From: Teichococcus wenyumeiae
GTDB lineage: Bacteria; Pseudomonadota; Alphaproteobacteria; Acetobacterales; Acetobacteraceae
Direction of reading: 5' to 3'
DNA length: 64,000 bases
Assembly: GCF_003696345.1 (NCBI RefSeq)
Contig: NZ_RFLX01000002.1
Span: 62,001-126,000, forward strand
The notes beneath the pieces were generated by a model. The model searched no databases. It saw only the letters and a program-made list of their open reading frames with translations, and was not told the DNA's origin. Below are positions 33,370 to 44,958 of this stretch, piece by piece (positions within the stretch are counted from its first letter, which is position 1; every line of letters starts with the position of its first letter). The position numbers were made by a program, and so were the translations under genes.

Positions 33370-34422
33370 ATGATCCGACGCAGAAACCTGCTGCATGCCG
33401 CGCCTGCCCTCCTGGCCGCGCCGGCGCTGCTGCGGCCCTCCGATGCGCGGGCGCAGGAGGTGACGCTGCGCATGCACCATTTCCTGCCGCCGGTCGGCAA
33501 TGTGCCGCGCTATTTCCTGACGCCCTGGGCGCGGAAGGTGGAAAAGGAATCGGACAACCGGATCAAGGTCCAGGTCTTTCCCTCCATGCAGCTCGGCGGA
33601 GCCCCGCCGCAGCTCTACGACCAGGCCCGCGACGGCGTGGCCGACCTGATCTGGACCCTGCCCGGCTACACGCCCAACCGCTTCCCGCGCATGGAAGCCT
33701 TTGAGCTGCCCTTCGTGGCCGATACGCGGGCCTCGGTGAATTCCCGCGCCCTGCAGGCCTTTGCCAAGCAGCACCTGGCCGAGGAACTGCGGGAGGTTCA
33801 CCCCATCGCCGTCTGGGCGCATGACGGCGGCCTGATCCATGCCAACCGCGCCGTGGCCACCATGGAGGACCTGCGCGGGCTGAAGCTGCGCTTCCCCACC
33901 CGCCTGGCCGGGGAGGCTTTGCGCGCGCTGGGCGCCGCCCCCATCGGCATGCCGGTGCCGCAGGTGCCGGAGGCGCTGAGCCAGCGCGTGCTGGATGGCG
34001 CCGTGGTGCCCTGGGAAGTGGTGCCCAGCATCAAGCTGCAGGAAATGGTGCGCTTCCACACCGCCATCCCCGGCACGCCCACCTTCTACAGTGCCACCAA
34101 CATCCTTGCGATGAACAAGGCCAAATACGAATCCATGCCCGCCGAGCTGCGCAAGGTGATCGACGACAACAGCGGCATGCCCGCCGCCCTCGCCGCCGCC
34201 GCGCCTTACGACGACCAGGCCCGCGTGGTGGAGGAGATGGTGCGCCGCCGCGGCAACCAGATCAGCGCCATCAGCGAGGCCGAGAAGAAGCGCTGGATGG
34301 AGGCGACGCAGCCTGTTGTCGATTCCTGGCTGAACAGCATGAAGGAAAAGAACATCGACGGCGCGGCGCTGCTAGCCTCGGCGCGGGCGCTGATTGCCCA
34401 GCACGCCGCGGCGGCCGGGTGA
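33370..34422 (+). CDS. dctP: TRAP transporter periplasmic receptor (DctP family)
   Basis: The 350-residue receptor starts MIRRRNLLHAAPALLAAPAL with a possible Tat signal and SDARAQ cleavage. The mature protein begins EVTLRMHHFLPPVGNVPRYF and has VQVFPSMQLGGAPPQLYDQA, GLKLRFPTRLAGEALRALGA with the Arg that usually binds the ligand carboxylate, and AVVPWEVVPSIKLQEM. The ligand is probably an organic acid, unspecified. It is the first gene of a complete three-gene TRAP operon; its stop overlaps the DctQ start (GTGA). Confidence 0.92.
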   Translation: MIRRRNLLHAAPALLAAPALLRPSDARAQEVTLRMHHFLPPVGNVPRYFLTPWARKVEKESDNRIKVQVFPSMQLGGAPPQLYDQARDGVADLIWTLPGYTPNRFPRMEAFELPFVADTRASVNSRALQAFAKQHLAEELREVHPIAVWAHDGGLIHANRAVATMEDLRGLKLRFPTRLAGEALRALGAAPIGMPVPQVPEALSQRVLDGAVVPWEVVPSIKLQEMVRFHTAIPGTPTFYSATNILAMNKAKYESMPAELRKVIDDNSGMPAALAAAAPYDDQARVVEEMVRRRGNQISAISEAEKKRWMEATQPVVDSWLNSMKEKNIDGAALLASARALIAQHAAAAG

Positions 34423-34916
34423 GCGCGCCGGCCGAGCCGGTGCCCGATGGCCCGGTGCAGCGCCTTGCCACCGCCCTCGCCATGGCCGCCGGCGTCGTGC
34501 TGCTGGCCACGGCGGGGCTGACCACGGCCAGCGTGCTCTGCCGCTGGCTGCTGGGGCAGCCCATCGCCGGGGATTTCGAGCTGGTCTCGATCGGCTCCGG
34601 CCTCGGCGCCTTCGGCTTCCTGGCCTATGGCACGCTGGCACGTTCCAACATCCTGGTGGATACCGCCACCACCTGGCTGCCGGCGCGCGTCAACCGCGGC
34701 ATCGATGCCGTCTGGATGCTGGTCTGGACCGTGATCCTGCTGGTGCTGGCGGAGCGCATGGCCCAGGGCGCGCTGGAGACGATGCGCTCCGGCACCACCA
34801 CCATGGTGCTGGGGCTTTCCACCTGGTGGGCCGTCGGCATCGGTGCCGCCTGCCTTGCCGCCACGGCCGTGGTGGCGCTGTGCTGGTGTGGCTGGCTGCT
34901 GCGGGGGCGTGGCTGA
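34419..34916 (+). CDS. dctQ: TRAP transporter small permease (DctQ family)
   Basis: The 165-residue inner-membrane protein has four helices: VQRLATALAMAAGVVLLATA, FELVSIGSGLGAFGFLAYGT, VNRGIDAVWMLVWTVILLVL and WAVGIGAACLAATAVVALCW. These match the small TRAP subunit that binds DctM. It starts at a GTG overlapping the dctP stop and ends with TGATG overlapping the dctM start, so all three are translationally coupled. Confidence 0.9.
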   Translation: MSAPAEPVPDGPVQRLATALAMAAGVVLLATAGLTTASVLCRWLLGQPIAGDFELVSIGSGLGAFGFLAYGTLARSNILVDTATTWLPARVNRGIDAVWMLVWTVILLVLAERMAQGALETMRSGTTTMVLGLSTWWAVGIGAACLAATAVVALCWCGWLLRGRG

Positions 34917-36238
34917 TGGCGCCGGAATTCGTCCTGGCCGGCACCGGCTTTGCCGTCATGCTGGTGCTGATCGCGCTGCGGGCACCGATCGGCATCGCCA
35001 TGCTGATCACCGGCGCCGCCGGCTACCACCACATCGTCGGGCTCGACCCGCTGCTGAACTACCTCAAGACCACGCCCTGGCATCTCTTCGCCAATTACAC
35101 GCTCTCGGTTATTCCGCTGTTCATCCTGATGGGCAGCCTTGCCGAACGTGGCGGGCTGGCGCGGGATCTTTTCACCGCCGCCCATGCGGTGATCGGCCGG
35201 CGGCGCGGCGGGCTGGCCATGGCGGTGATCGGCGCCTGCGCCGCCTTCGGCGCGGTCTGCGGTTCCTCCGTCGCCACCACGGCCACCATGGGCCGCGCGG
35301 CGCTGCCGGAGCTGCGGCGCTTCGGCTACGACCCCGGGCTTTCCACCGGCGCCATCGCGGTGGGCGGCACACTGGGCGTTCTGATTCCACCCAGTGTGAT
35401 CCTCGTGGTTTACGGAATCAGCACCGAGCAGAACATTGCCAAGCTCTTCATGGCGGCGCTGGTGCCGGGGTTGATCGCGGTCTGCTTCTACCTGCTGGCC
35501 GTGGCGGTGGTGACGAAGCTGCGGCCGGCGCTGGCACCCGTCTCCCCGCCCCTGCCCGCCGCCGAGCGCCGTGCCGCGCTGGTGGCGGTGCTGCCGGTGC
35601 TGCTGATCGCGATCGTTGTGGTCGGCGGCATCTATGGCGGCATCTTCACGCCGACGGAAAGCGCCGCCGTCGGCGTCATCGCAACACTGGTGGTGGGCGT
35701 CGCGCGCGGCTCCCTGGGCTGGCGCGGCATCCTGGGCAGCATCCGCGCCAGTGCCGAGACCAGCGCCATGATCTTCGTGATCCTGCTGGGCGCCGAGGTC
35801 TTCAATGCCTTCCTGGCGCTGTCCCAGGCGCCGGACCTGCTGGCCATGTGGATCACGGACCAGGGCTTCCCGCCCTATGGCGTGCTGGCGGCGATGCTGC
35901 TGGCCTATATCGCGCTGGGCGCCGTGATGGATGAGCTGGCGATGATCCTGCTGACCCTGCCGGTGTTCTTTCCCGTCATCACGGCGCTGGATTTTGGCAT
36001 GGACAGCACTGACACCGCCATCTGGTTCGGCATCCTGGTGCTGATCGTGGTGGGCATCGGGCTGACGGCGCCGCCGATCGGGCTGAATGTCTTCGTGGTC
36101 TCATCCCTGGCGCCGGATATTCCCATCGCCCGCACCTATCGCGGCGTCATGCCCTTCCTGGCGACGGATCTGGTGCGGCTGGCGCTCTGCATGGTCTTCC
36201 CCGGCATCAGCCTCTGGCTGGTGCATCTGCTGAGCTGA
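34916..36238 (+). CDS. dctM: TRAP transporter large permease (DctM family)
   Basis: The 440-residue inner-membrane protein has about 12 helices and the DctM landmarks: NYTLSVIPLFILMGSLAERG, GACAAFGAVCGSSVATTATM, TGAIAVGGTLGVLIPPSVIL with VVYGISTEQN, FTPTESAAVGV and GLTAPPIGLNVFV. It uses an ion gradient for uptake with DctP and DctQ. Its last 32 bp overlap the end of the convergent AraC-type gene, a likely regulator or simply compact packing. Confidence 0.93.
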   Translation: MAPEFVLAGTGFAVMLVLIALRAPIGIAMLITGAAGYHHIVGLDPLLNYLKTTPWHLFANYTLSVIPLFILMGSLAERGGLARDLFTAAHAVIGRRRGGLAMAVIGACAAFGAVCGSSVATTATMGRAALPELRRFGYDPGLSTGAIAVGGTLGVLIPPSVILVVYGISTEQNIAKLFMAALVPGLIAVCFYLLAVAVVTKLRPALAPVSPPLPAAERRAALVAVLPVLLIAIVVVGGIYGGIFTPTESAAVGVIATLVVGVARGSLGWRGILGSIRASAETSAMIFVILLGAEVFNAFLALSQAPDLLAMWITDQGFPPYGVLAAMLLAYIALGAVMDELAMILLTLPVFFPVITALDFGMDSTDTAIWFGILVLIVVGIGLTAPPIGLNVFVVSSLAPDIPIARTYRGVMPFLATDLVRLALCMVFPGISLWLVHLLS

Positions 36239-37163
36239 CATCCTCCCCCCGCGCCGCGCGCTGGAAGGCCAGGGGGGAGATGCCTTCGCGCCGCGTGAAG
36301 AAGCGCGAGAAATAGGTGGGCTCGAAGCCCAGCGCATAGGCCACCTGCGAGATGCTCAGTGAGCTGTAGCTGAGCATCCGCCGTGCCTCCAGCAGCAGCC
36401 TTTCATGCACCAGTTCCAGCGGCGAATGTCCCGTCACGGCGCGGCAGGCCCGCGTCAGCGTGCTGGGCGTGACGCCCAGCTTCAGGCAATGCTCGGCCAG
36501 CCCGGCATGTTCGACGAAATGGTCCTCCAGGTGCCGGCGGAAGCGCGCCACCAGCTCCGCCTGCGGTGAGCGCGGCTGGCGCGCCGAGGCCTCGGCCGCC
36601 GCCGCCCGCTGCAGCAGCGACAGGACCACGAGCACATGCCCCGCCACCGCCGCGCCCCGCCCGGGGCCGCTCCAGCGGAAGTCGCGTTCCAGTTGCGCAA
36701 AGGCGGCATCCAGCGCGCGACGCAGCGGGTCAGGCTGGCGCAGGTTCAGCGCGATGCTCTCGCGCGGCTGCCAGGACTCCTGCATCAGTCCGCGGCAGGT
36801 GGCCAGGAAGGCATCCGTCAGCGTCAGCACATAGCCGCTGCTGGGCTGGTCGTAGCGGAAGCCATGCACCTCCCCCGCCGGCAGCAGCAGCAGGAAGGGC
36901 GCGGTGAAGGTGAAGCGCCGCCGCTCCCCCTGCACGATGCCGCCGCCCTGCTGGACCCAGAAGACCTGATGCAGGTTGCGGTGGCGGTGCGGGCGGATGC
37001 TCCAGTCATGCCGCTGGCTGCGGGTATAGAGCGCCTCCAGATGCACCGGGTCCAGCGAGGCGCGGGCCTGCGGCTCCCCGTAAAGGTCATAGGCGGGAAT
37101 GGCCCCGCCGCCCGCCGGGAAGAGCGGGATGCGCGCGGCGCGGCGGGGCTGCCGGACGCTCAT
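36207..37163 (-). CDS. AraC-family transcriptional regulator
   Basis: The 318-residue cytoplasmic regulator has an N-terminal cupin-like effector domain (SIRPHRHRNLHQVFWVQQGG, LLLPAGEVHGFRYD). The C-terminal double helix-turn-helix includes HCLKLGVTPSTLTRACRAVT and ISQVAYALGFEPTYFSRFFT. It resembles regulators of aromatic-acid catabolism such as PobR/HpaA types. It lies tail to tail with the TRAP operon and overlaps dctM by 32 bp, and it is nine bases after marC on the same strand. Confidence 0.9.
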   Translation of the reverse strand: MSVRQPRRAARIPLFPAGGGAIPAYDLYGEPQARASLDPVHLEALYTRSQRHDWSIRPHRHRNLHQVFWVQQGGGIVQGERRRFTFTAPFLLLLPAGEVHGFRYDQPSSGYVLTLTDAFLATCRGLMQESWQPRESIALNLRQPDPLRRALDAAFAQLERDFRWSGPGRGAAVAGHVLVVLSLLQRAAAAEASARQPRSPQAELVARFRRHLEDHFVEHAGLAEHCLKLGVTPSTLTRACRAVTGHSPLELVHERLLLEARRMLSYSSLSISQVAYALGFEPTYFSRFFTRREGISPLAFQRAARGEDVSSADAPARG

Positions 37164-37172
37164 CCGGCGCCC

Positions 37173-37880
37173 TCAGCGCGACGAGACGGCGCCGTGGATG
37201 ATGGGCGTCAGCACATCCTGCACGCCGCTGACGGCGATCTGCACGCCGATGCAGAGCAGCAGAAAGGCCGCCAGCCGGTTCACCACCCGCGCACCATCCC
37301 GCCCCAGCAGCGCCACCAGCCGGCTGGCGGAGCTGTAGAAGATCCAGACGCAGGCGGCCATCGCCACCGCCGCCGCCGTCACGCCCAGCAGGAAGGTCCA
37401 TTGCCCCGGCTCCCCCGCGCGGGGCCGGGTGGAGCCCAGGGCGATGGCCACCGCGATGCTGCCCGGCCCGGTGGTGAAGGGCAGCGTCAGGGGAAAGAAG
37501 GCCACGTCCTCGGCATCCCCGGCGGGCGCGGCCTGCTGTTCCTTGCGGGCCTCGTGTTCCTCCGGCGCGTTCAGCAGGCTCCAGGCGCGCACCGCCACCA
37601 CCAGCCCGCCGGCAAGGCGCAGCGCGCCCAGCGAGATGCCGAAGAAATTCAGCACATAGGCGCCGCCCCAGAGCGAGACCAGCAGCACGATCAGGGAATA
37701 GAAGCCCACCCGGCGCGCCAGCCGGTTGCGCTCCGCCAGCCCGCGCTCCTCCATCACGTGGTTGAAGATCAGCGCGCCGCTGAGCGGATTGACAATGGAG
37801 AAGAGTGCTGGGAAGGCCAGCAGGAAGGCGGCGACGATGCTGGAAAGGTGGTGCGGGTCGGCATACATGCGCCGGATCAT
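37173..37880 (-). CDS. MarC family membrane protein
   Basis: The 235-residue inner-membrane protein has six helices and the MarC pattern: AAFLLAFPALFSIVNPLSGA, RVGFYSLIVLLVSLWGGAYV, and FFPLTLPFTTGPGSIAVAIA. The central part between helices is charged (NAPEEHEARKEQQAAPAGDA). The family's transport role is unknown; the old link of MarC to multidrug resistance has been withdrawn. It is upstream of the AraC gene, in the same operon. Methionine 5 at 37868 is an alternative start. Confidence 0.9.
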   Translation of the reverse strand: MIRRMYADPHHLSSIVAAFLLAFPALFSIVNPLSGALIFNHVMEERGLAERNRLARRVGFYSLIVLLVSLWGGAYVLNFFGISLGALRLAGGLVVAVRAWSLLNAPEEHEARKEQQAAPAGDAEDVAFFPLTLPFTTGPGSIAVAIALGSTRPRAGEPGQWTFLLGVTAAAVAMAACVWIFYSSASRLVALLGRDGARVVNRLAAFLLLCIGVQIAVSGVQDVLTPIIHGAVSSR

Positions 37881-37981
37881 GCCCGGCTTGCCGCCCCCGC
37901 CGCAATGCGCCCGCGCCGCCGGGGCTGGCCCGCCCGCCGCCCGCGCCCTAGTTTGCCGCCGATTGTGGATATGAGGTTTCC

Positions 37982-38944
37982 ATGGCGGCGCTCGCCCTCG
38001 GCATCATCGGCTTCGGCATCATGGGCGAAAGGCTGCTACGGCAGGCGCTGCCGCACCCGGCCTTCCGCCTGTCCGGCATCTGGGACCCCTCGCCGGAAGC
38101 GGCCGCGCGGCTGGCCGCTATCGATCCGGACCTGCGCATGGCACCGGATGCGGCGACGGTGATCGCGGGCTGCGACACGCTCTACATCGCGGCGCCGCCC
38201 GCCGCCCACGTGCCGCTGGCGCGCGCCGCCATCGCCGCCGGCAAGGCCGTGCTGCTGGAAAAGCCGCTGGCCACCGACCTGGTCGAGGCCGAGGCCTTCG
38301 TGGCGGAAGCCGAGGCGCAGGGCGCGCGGGCCGGGGTGAACTTTCCCATGGCCTCCTCCCCCGCCGTGGCGCAGATCGCCGCCTGGCGGCAGGAGATCGG
38401 CGCGCCGCAGCGGCTGGAGGTGGAGGCGCATTTCGCCCGCTGGCCGCGCGGCTGGCAGCAGGATGCCTCCACCTGGCTCTCCCGCCGCGCCGAGGGCGGC
38501 TTCACGCGGGAGGTGCTGTCGCATTTCCTGTTCCTGACGCGCCGGCAGATGGGGCCGATGCAGCTGCTCTCCGCCAAGGCGGAGTTCCCCGGCGGCGACC
38601 TGTCCGAGACCGCCATCCAGGCCGAGCTGACGGCCGGGGGCATTCCCGTGCGCCTGTCCGGCAGCGTCGGGCGGATCGCCGAGGATGAGGCGAATGGCTG
38701 GACCCTCACCGCCGCCGGCGGCAGCATCCGGCTGCGCAACTGGTCGCTCGCGGAACGGCTGGGCGCCGACGGCACCTGGCACATGGCCCCCGACGCCATT
38801 CCCAACGACCGGATGCGCCCGATGACGCTGCGCGGCCAGATGGACAAGCTGGCCGCCCTGACGCGCGGCGAGCCCCAGGGGCTGGCGACGCTGCGGGAGG
38901 CGCTGGAGGTGCAGCGCATCGTCGAGGCGGTGCTGGCCGCCTGA
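37982..38944 (+). CDS. Gfo/Idh/MocA family oxidoreductase
   Basis: The 320-residue protein has an N-terminal Rossmann domain (LALGIIGFGIMGERLLRQAL) and the family's catalytic-type motif AVLLEKPLATDLVEAEAFV (EKP Lys). A C-terminal substrate domain includes VNFPMASSPAVAQI and EGGFTREVLSHFLFLTRRQM. It should oxidise or reduce a sugar-like alcohol with NAD(P). The substrate is unknown. It is divergent from marC, with 101 bp between starts. Confidence 0.88.
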   Translation: MAALALGIIGFGIMGERLLRQALPHPAFRLSGIWDPSPEAAARLAAIDPDLRMAPDAATVIAGCDTLYIAAPPAAHVPLARAAIAAGKAVLLEKPLATDLVEAEAFVAEAEAQGARAGVNFPMASSPAVAQIAAWRQEIGAPQRLEVEAHFARWPRGWQQDASTWLSRRAEGGFTREVLSHFLFLTRRQMGPMQLLSAKAEFPGGDLSETAIQAELTAGGIPVRLSGSVGRIAEDEANGWTLTAAGGSIRLRNWSLAERLGADGTWHMAPDAIPNDRMRPMTLRGQMDKLAALTRGEPQGLATLREALEVQRIVEAVLAA

Positions 38945-39035
38945 ACCCACGTCACGAGGCCGGCAACAACGCTTCTTCCGCTTGAAGCCGGCCGCCGCCA
39001 TCTCCAGGCTGAGTCATGACGGGTCGGAGGCGGCG

Positions 39036-39407
39036 GTGCTGATCAGGGATTTCCTCAACATCCTGCTGGATGACACGCTGGAAGAAGCCCGGATGCGCCG
39101 CCGTGGCCCCCAGGCGACTCTGTCCTTCGAGGGTGCCTCCCAGGCTGTCTGCGAATGCCGGGAGGCGATGCGGGGGGAGCGGATGGCGCAGCAACTGGAG
39201 TCGCTGCTGGCCCGCGCCCGTGCGGAGGCCGCCACCGCCGCCGGGCAGCCGGACGAATGGTTCTGGGTGGCGCGCGAGATGCATGTGGAATGGATCGCGC
39301 GCGTGGTCAGCGTGATCCTGCTCAGCCACGGCCAGCGCCCGATCCTGCCGCCATCCCGCGAGGCCGCGATGGAAGCGGCACGGCTGATCGGCCTGCCAGT
39401 GTCCTGA
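39036..39407 (+). CDS. Hypothetical protein
   Basis: The 123-residue helical, soluble protein starts from a GTG that has a near-ideal GGAGG five bases upstream; a TTG at 38982 would add 18 residues. Visible stretches include LIRDFLNILLDDTLEEARMR and EWFWVAREMHVEWIARVVSV. I do not recognise a family. It lies between the oxidoreductase and panC, all on the plus strand, and may be co-transcribed. Confidence 0.55.
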   Translation: MLIRDFLNILLDDTLEEARMRRRGPQATLSFEGASQAVCECREAMRGERMAQQLESLLARARAEAATAAGQPDEWFWVAREMHVEWIARVVSVILLSHGQRPILPPSREAAMEAARLIGLPVS

Positions 39408-39458
39408 CAGCCGGCGGCGGGCTTGCACCCGGGTGAATCCTCGGGCAGAGCGCGCGCC

Positions 39459-40307
39459 ATGAAGATCGCGCGAAACCTGTCGGAACTGAATGAGGCGCTG
39501 GCCTCGCTGCGGAGCGGCGGGCGGCGCATCGGGCTGGTGCCCACCATGGGGGCGCTGCACCACGGCCACCTCTCCCTGGTGGAGGAGGCACGGCGGCATG
39601 CCGATGCCGTGGCCGTCTCCATTTTCGTCAATCCACTGCAGTTCAATCCCAACGAGGACCTGTCCCGCTACCCGCGCGACGAGGCCGGGGACCTGCGGAA
39701 GCTGGAGGGTGCGGGCTGCGACCTGGTCTGGCTGCCGCCGGTGGAGGTCATGTACCCGCCCGGCGCCGCCACGGTGATCGAGGTAGGCGGCCCCTCGGCG
39801 GGCTTCGAGGGCGCGGCGCGGCCGGGGCACTTCCGCGGCGTTGCCACCGTCTGTGCCAAGCTCTTCAACCAGACGGGCGCCGATGTGGCGGTGTTTGGCG
39901 AAAAGGACTGGCAGCAGCTCCAGGTGGTGGGGCGCATGGTGGCGGACCTGGACCTGCGCGTGCGGATCGTCGGCCATTCCACAGTGCGGGAGGCGGATGG
40001 GCTGGCCTTCTCCTCCCGCAACATCCGCCTCTCGCCGGCCGAGCGGGCGCTGACGCCGGTGCTGGCGCGGCGGATGCGGGATGCCATCGCGGCCATGGCC
40101 GCAGGCGCGCCGCCGGAGGACACCCTGGCAGCCGCGACCGCGGCGCTGCGGGCGGATGGCTTCACGCCCGATTACCTGGCCCTTGTGGAGCCCACCAGCA
40201 TGAGCCCCTGGCCCGCCGGCCAGGCCGGTGAGGCACGGCTCCTGGCCGCCGCTCGCCTGGGTGAGGTGCGGCTGCTGGACAATATGCCGGCGCATCTGCC
40301 CGGCTGA
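39459..40307 (+). CDS. panC: Pantoate-beta-alanine ligase (pantothenate synthetase)
   Basis: PanC joins pantoate and beta-alanine with ATP to make pantothenate, the CoA precursor. The 282-residue protein has the nucleotidyl-transferase motif PTMGALHHGHLSLVEEARRH (HxGH), FVNPLQFNPNEDLSRYPRD, ARPGHFRGVATVCAKLFNQ, FGEKDWQQLQV and the KMSKS-like LAFSSRNIRLSP. The length is typical. No panB or panD is adjacent. The stop is only five bases from the first TGTCGACA palindrome ahead of the next gene. Confidence 0.97.
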   Translation: MKIARNLSELNEALASLRSGGRRIGLVPTMGALHHGHLSLVEEARRHADAVAVSIFVNPLQFNPNEDLSRYPRDEAGDLRKLEGAGCDLVWLPPVEVMYPPGAATVIEVGGPSAGFEGAARPGHFRGVATVCAKLFNQTGADVAVFGEKDWQQLQVVGRMVADLDLRVRIVGHSTVREADGLAFSSRNIRLSPAERALTPVLARRMRDAIAAMAAGAPPEDTLAAATAALRADGFTPDYLALVEPTSMSPWPAGQAGEARLLAAARLGEVRLLDNMPAHLPG

Positions 40308-40312
40308 GATGT

Positions 40313-40320
40313 TGTCGACA
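40313..40320. promoter_or_regulatory. Palindrome TGTCGACA, operator candidate 1
   Basis: The perfect 8-bp palindrome lies in the 68-bp gap between panC and the GntR gene (context GATGT-TGTCGACA-TCTTCC). It is repeated exactly at 40387-40394, 74 bp on, about seven helical turns. GntR/FadR-type regulators bind short palindromes of this sort near their own promoters. Confidence 0.55.
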
Positions 40321-40375
40321 TCTTCCTGCCTTTCGGCTGGATTATCGGGCGCTTCCATGCTTCCCTGGCGCCCCG

Positions 40376-41100
40376 ATGCAGCAAGATGTCGACATCAGTG
40401 CTGATGCGCTGACGGAAGGCGCGCTGGCGCAGTCGCTGTTCCAGCGGCTCGGCGAGGCCATCATCCAGGGTGAGATCCCGCTGGGCAGCAAGCTCAGCGA
40501 GCCGGTGCTGGCGCGCCAGTACGGCGTCAGCCGTGGTCCGCTGCGGGAGGCGCTGAACCGCTTGCAGGAACGCCGGCTGGTGGAGCGAATGCCGCGCCTG
40601 GGCGCGCGGGTGGTGACGCTTTCCACCGATACCTTCCGGCAGATCTATGGGGTGCGGGAGGCGTTGGAAGGCATGGCCGCGCGCGGCGCCGCCCTGGCGA
40701 TGCGGGAGGACGACCTCGCCCGGCTGCGCGATATCCTGGCGCGGCAGGAGGCCAGCATCGCCGCCACCGGCGACGACGCACCCAATGCCCTGGGCGCCAT
40801 GGACCAGGATTTCCACGTCGCCATCGCCCGCGCCGCCGGCAATGCCCTGCTGGATGGGCTGCTCTGCGGCGAGCTGTACCAGCAGTTGCGCCTTTACCGC
40901 TCCCAGCTTCGCAAGGTGGCGGGGCGCGGGCGGCGCGCGGTGGTGGAACATCGCCGCATCCTCGATGCCATCGCCGACCGCGACCCCGACATGGCCGAAT
41001 GGCAGATGCGGCGGCATGTCACCGCCTCCTATGCCGCGCTGGCGCCGCTGCTCGATGCCGTGGCGGCCAAGAACCCTTCTCCTGCCGAGGAACTTCCGGA

Positions 41101-41104
<4 letters not shown>
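40376..41104 (+). CDS. GntR-family (FadR subfamily) transcriptional regulator
   Basis: The 242-residue regulator has an N-terminal winged helix: LGEAIIQGEIPLGSKLSEPV, ARQYGVSRGPLREALNRLQE and LVERMPRLGARV. The all-helical FCD effector domain carries likely metal/ligand residues in MDQDFHVAIARAAGN and VVEHRRILDAIADRD. FCD regulators often sense carboxylates. The operon order puts it first, with its stop overlapping the hydratase start (ATGA), so it probably regulates the tricarboxylate-like genes. The second TGTCGACA lies within its first codons. Confidence 0.9.
40387..40394. promoter_or_regulatory. Palindrome TGTCGACA, operator candidate 2
   Basis: This is an exact copy of the 40313 palindrome, with context AAGA-TGTCGACA-TCAG. 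It is inside codons 4-7 of the GntR gene, 74 bp from copy 1, well placed for looping or cooperative autorepression by a dimeric regulator. Confidence 0.5.
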
Positions 41105-43739
<2,635 letters not shown>

Positions 43740-43743
<4 letters not shown>

Positions 43744-44882
43744 GCCTGCGCGGTCTTCCCGCTGTCTACATGCGCGGCGGCACCAGCCGCGCCCTGTTCT
43801 TCCACCGCCGCGACCTGCCGGCGGCCCAGGCGGAATGGGACCCGATCTTCCTTGGCGCCCTCGGCAGTCCCGACCCGAACGGGCGGCAGCTCGACGGCAT
43901 GGGCGGCGGCATCTCCTCGCTCTCCAAGATCGCCGTCATCGGCCCGCCGACGCGGGACGATGCTGATGTGGACTACACCTTCGCCCAGGTGCAGGTGGAT
44001 GCGCCGGTGGTCGGCTATCGCGGCAATTGCGGCAATATCTCCTCCGCCGTCGGGCCCTTCGCGGTGGAGGAAGGGCTGGTGCCGGCCAGCGGCGATGAAG
44101 CCACGGTGCGCATCCACAACACCAATACCGGCAAGATCATCGTCGCGCGCTTTCCGCTGGAGGATGGCCGGCTGGCGCCGCGCGGCGACTTCGCCCTGCA
44201 GGGCATCGCCGGCACCGCCGCGCCCATCCGCCTGGCCTTCCTGCACCCCGGTGGTGCCGCCACCGGGCAATTGCTGCCGACGGGCCGGGCGCTGGACCGG
44301 TTGGACGTTCCGGGGCTGGGCCTCATCGATGCCTCGATGGTGGATGCCGCCAATCCGGTGGTCTTTGTCGCCGCCGAGGCGCTGGGGCTTTCCGGCACCG
44401 AGAGCCCGGCAGCGCTGAGCACGCCGGAGCGGCTGGCGCAGTTCGAGGATATCCGCGCCGCCGCCGCCCTGGCGATGGGGCTGGTGCGGGATATCGAGGA
44501 AGCCCGCGCGCGCCTGCGGAACCTGCCCCAGGTCGCGCTGCTGGCGCCGCCGCGGGATGCTCCGGCGGGCGATGGCAACACCCTGCCCGCCGCGTCCATG
44601 GATATCCTGGCGCGCATGATCTCCGCCGGGCAACCGCACAAGGCAACGCCGCTGACCGGCGCCATGTGCCTCGCTGTCGCGGCGCGGGTGCCGGGCAGCC
44701 TGGTGCGACGCCTGGCCCGGCCGCGCGGAGCGGAGGAGGATCTCCGCGTCGCGCATCCTTCCGGCATCCTGCCCGTCACGGCGCGCACACGGCTGGAGGG
44801 CGGCGCGCTGCTGGCCGAGGAAGCCGTGGTCTACCGCACCGCCCGCCGCCTGATGGAAGGCAGGGTGCTCTTTCCCGGATGA
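43740..44882 (+). CDS. PrpF-family isomerase (aconitate isomerase / oxalomesaconate tautomerase type)
   Basis: The 380-residue protein has the PrpF fold pattern: VYMRGGTSRALFFHRRDLP, GLDRQ-like LDGMGGGISSLSKIAVIG with the conserved Lys, and YRGNCGNISSAVGPFAVEEG with the Cys seen in the family. The C-terminal half includes MDILARMISAGQPHKATPLT. Family members isomerise 2-methylaconitate or aconitate (PrpF) or 4-oxalomesaconate (GalD). No prpB or prpC is near, so this is not a methylcitrate operon. Its start overlaps the hydratase stop (ATGA), so the two enzymes probably act in series. Confidence 0.88.
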
Positions 44883-44958
44883 ACACACCGGCCGCCCCGT
44901 CATGCCGGCGACAGACCGGCAAGGGGCGGCCCGCGCGCAACAACAAGGAACGTCCAAC

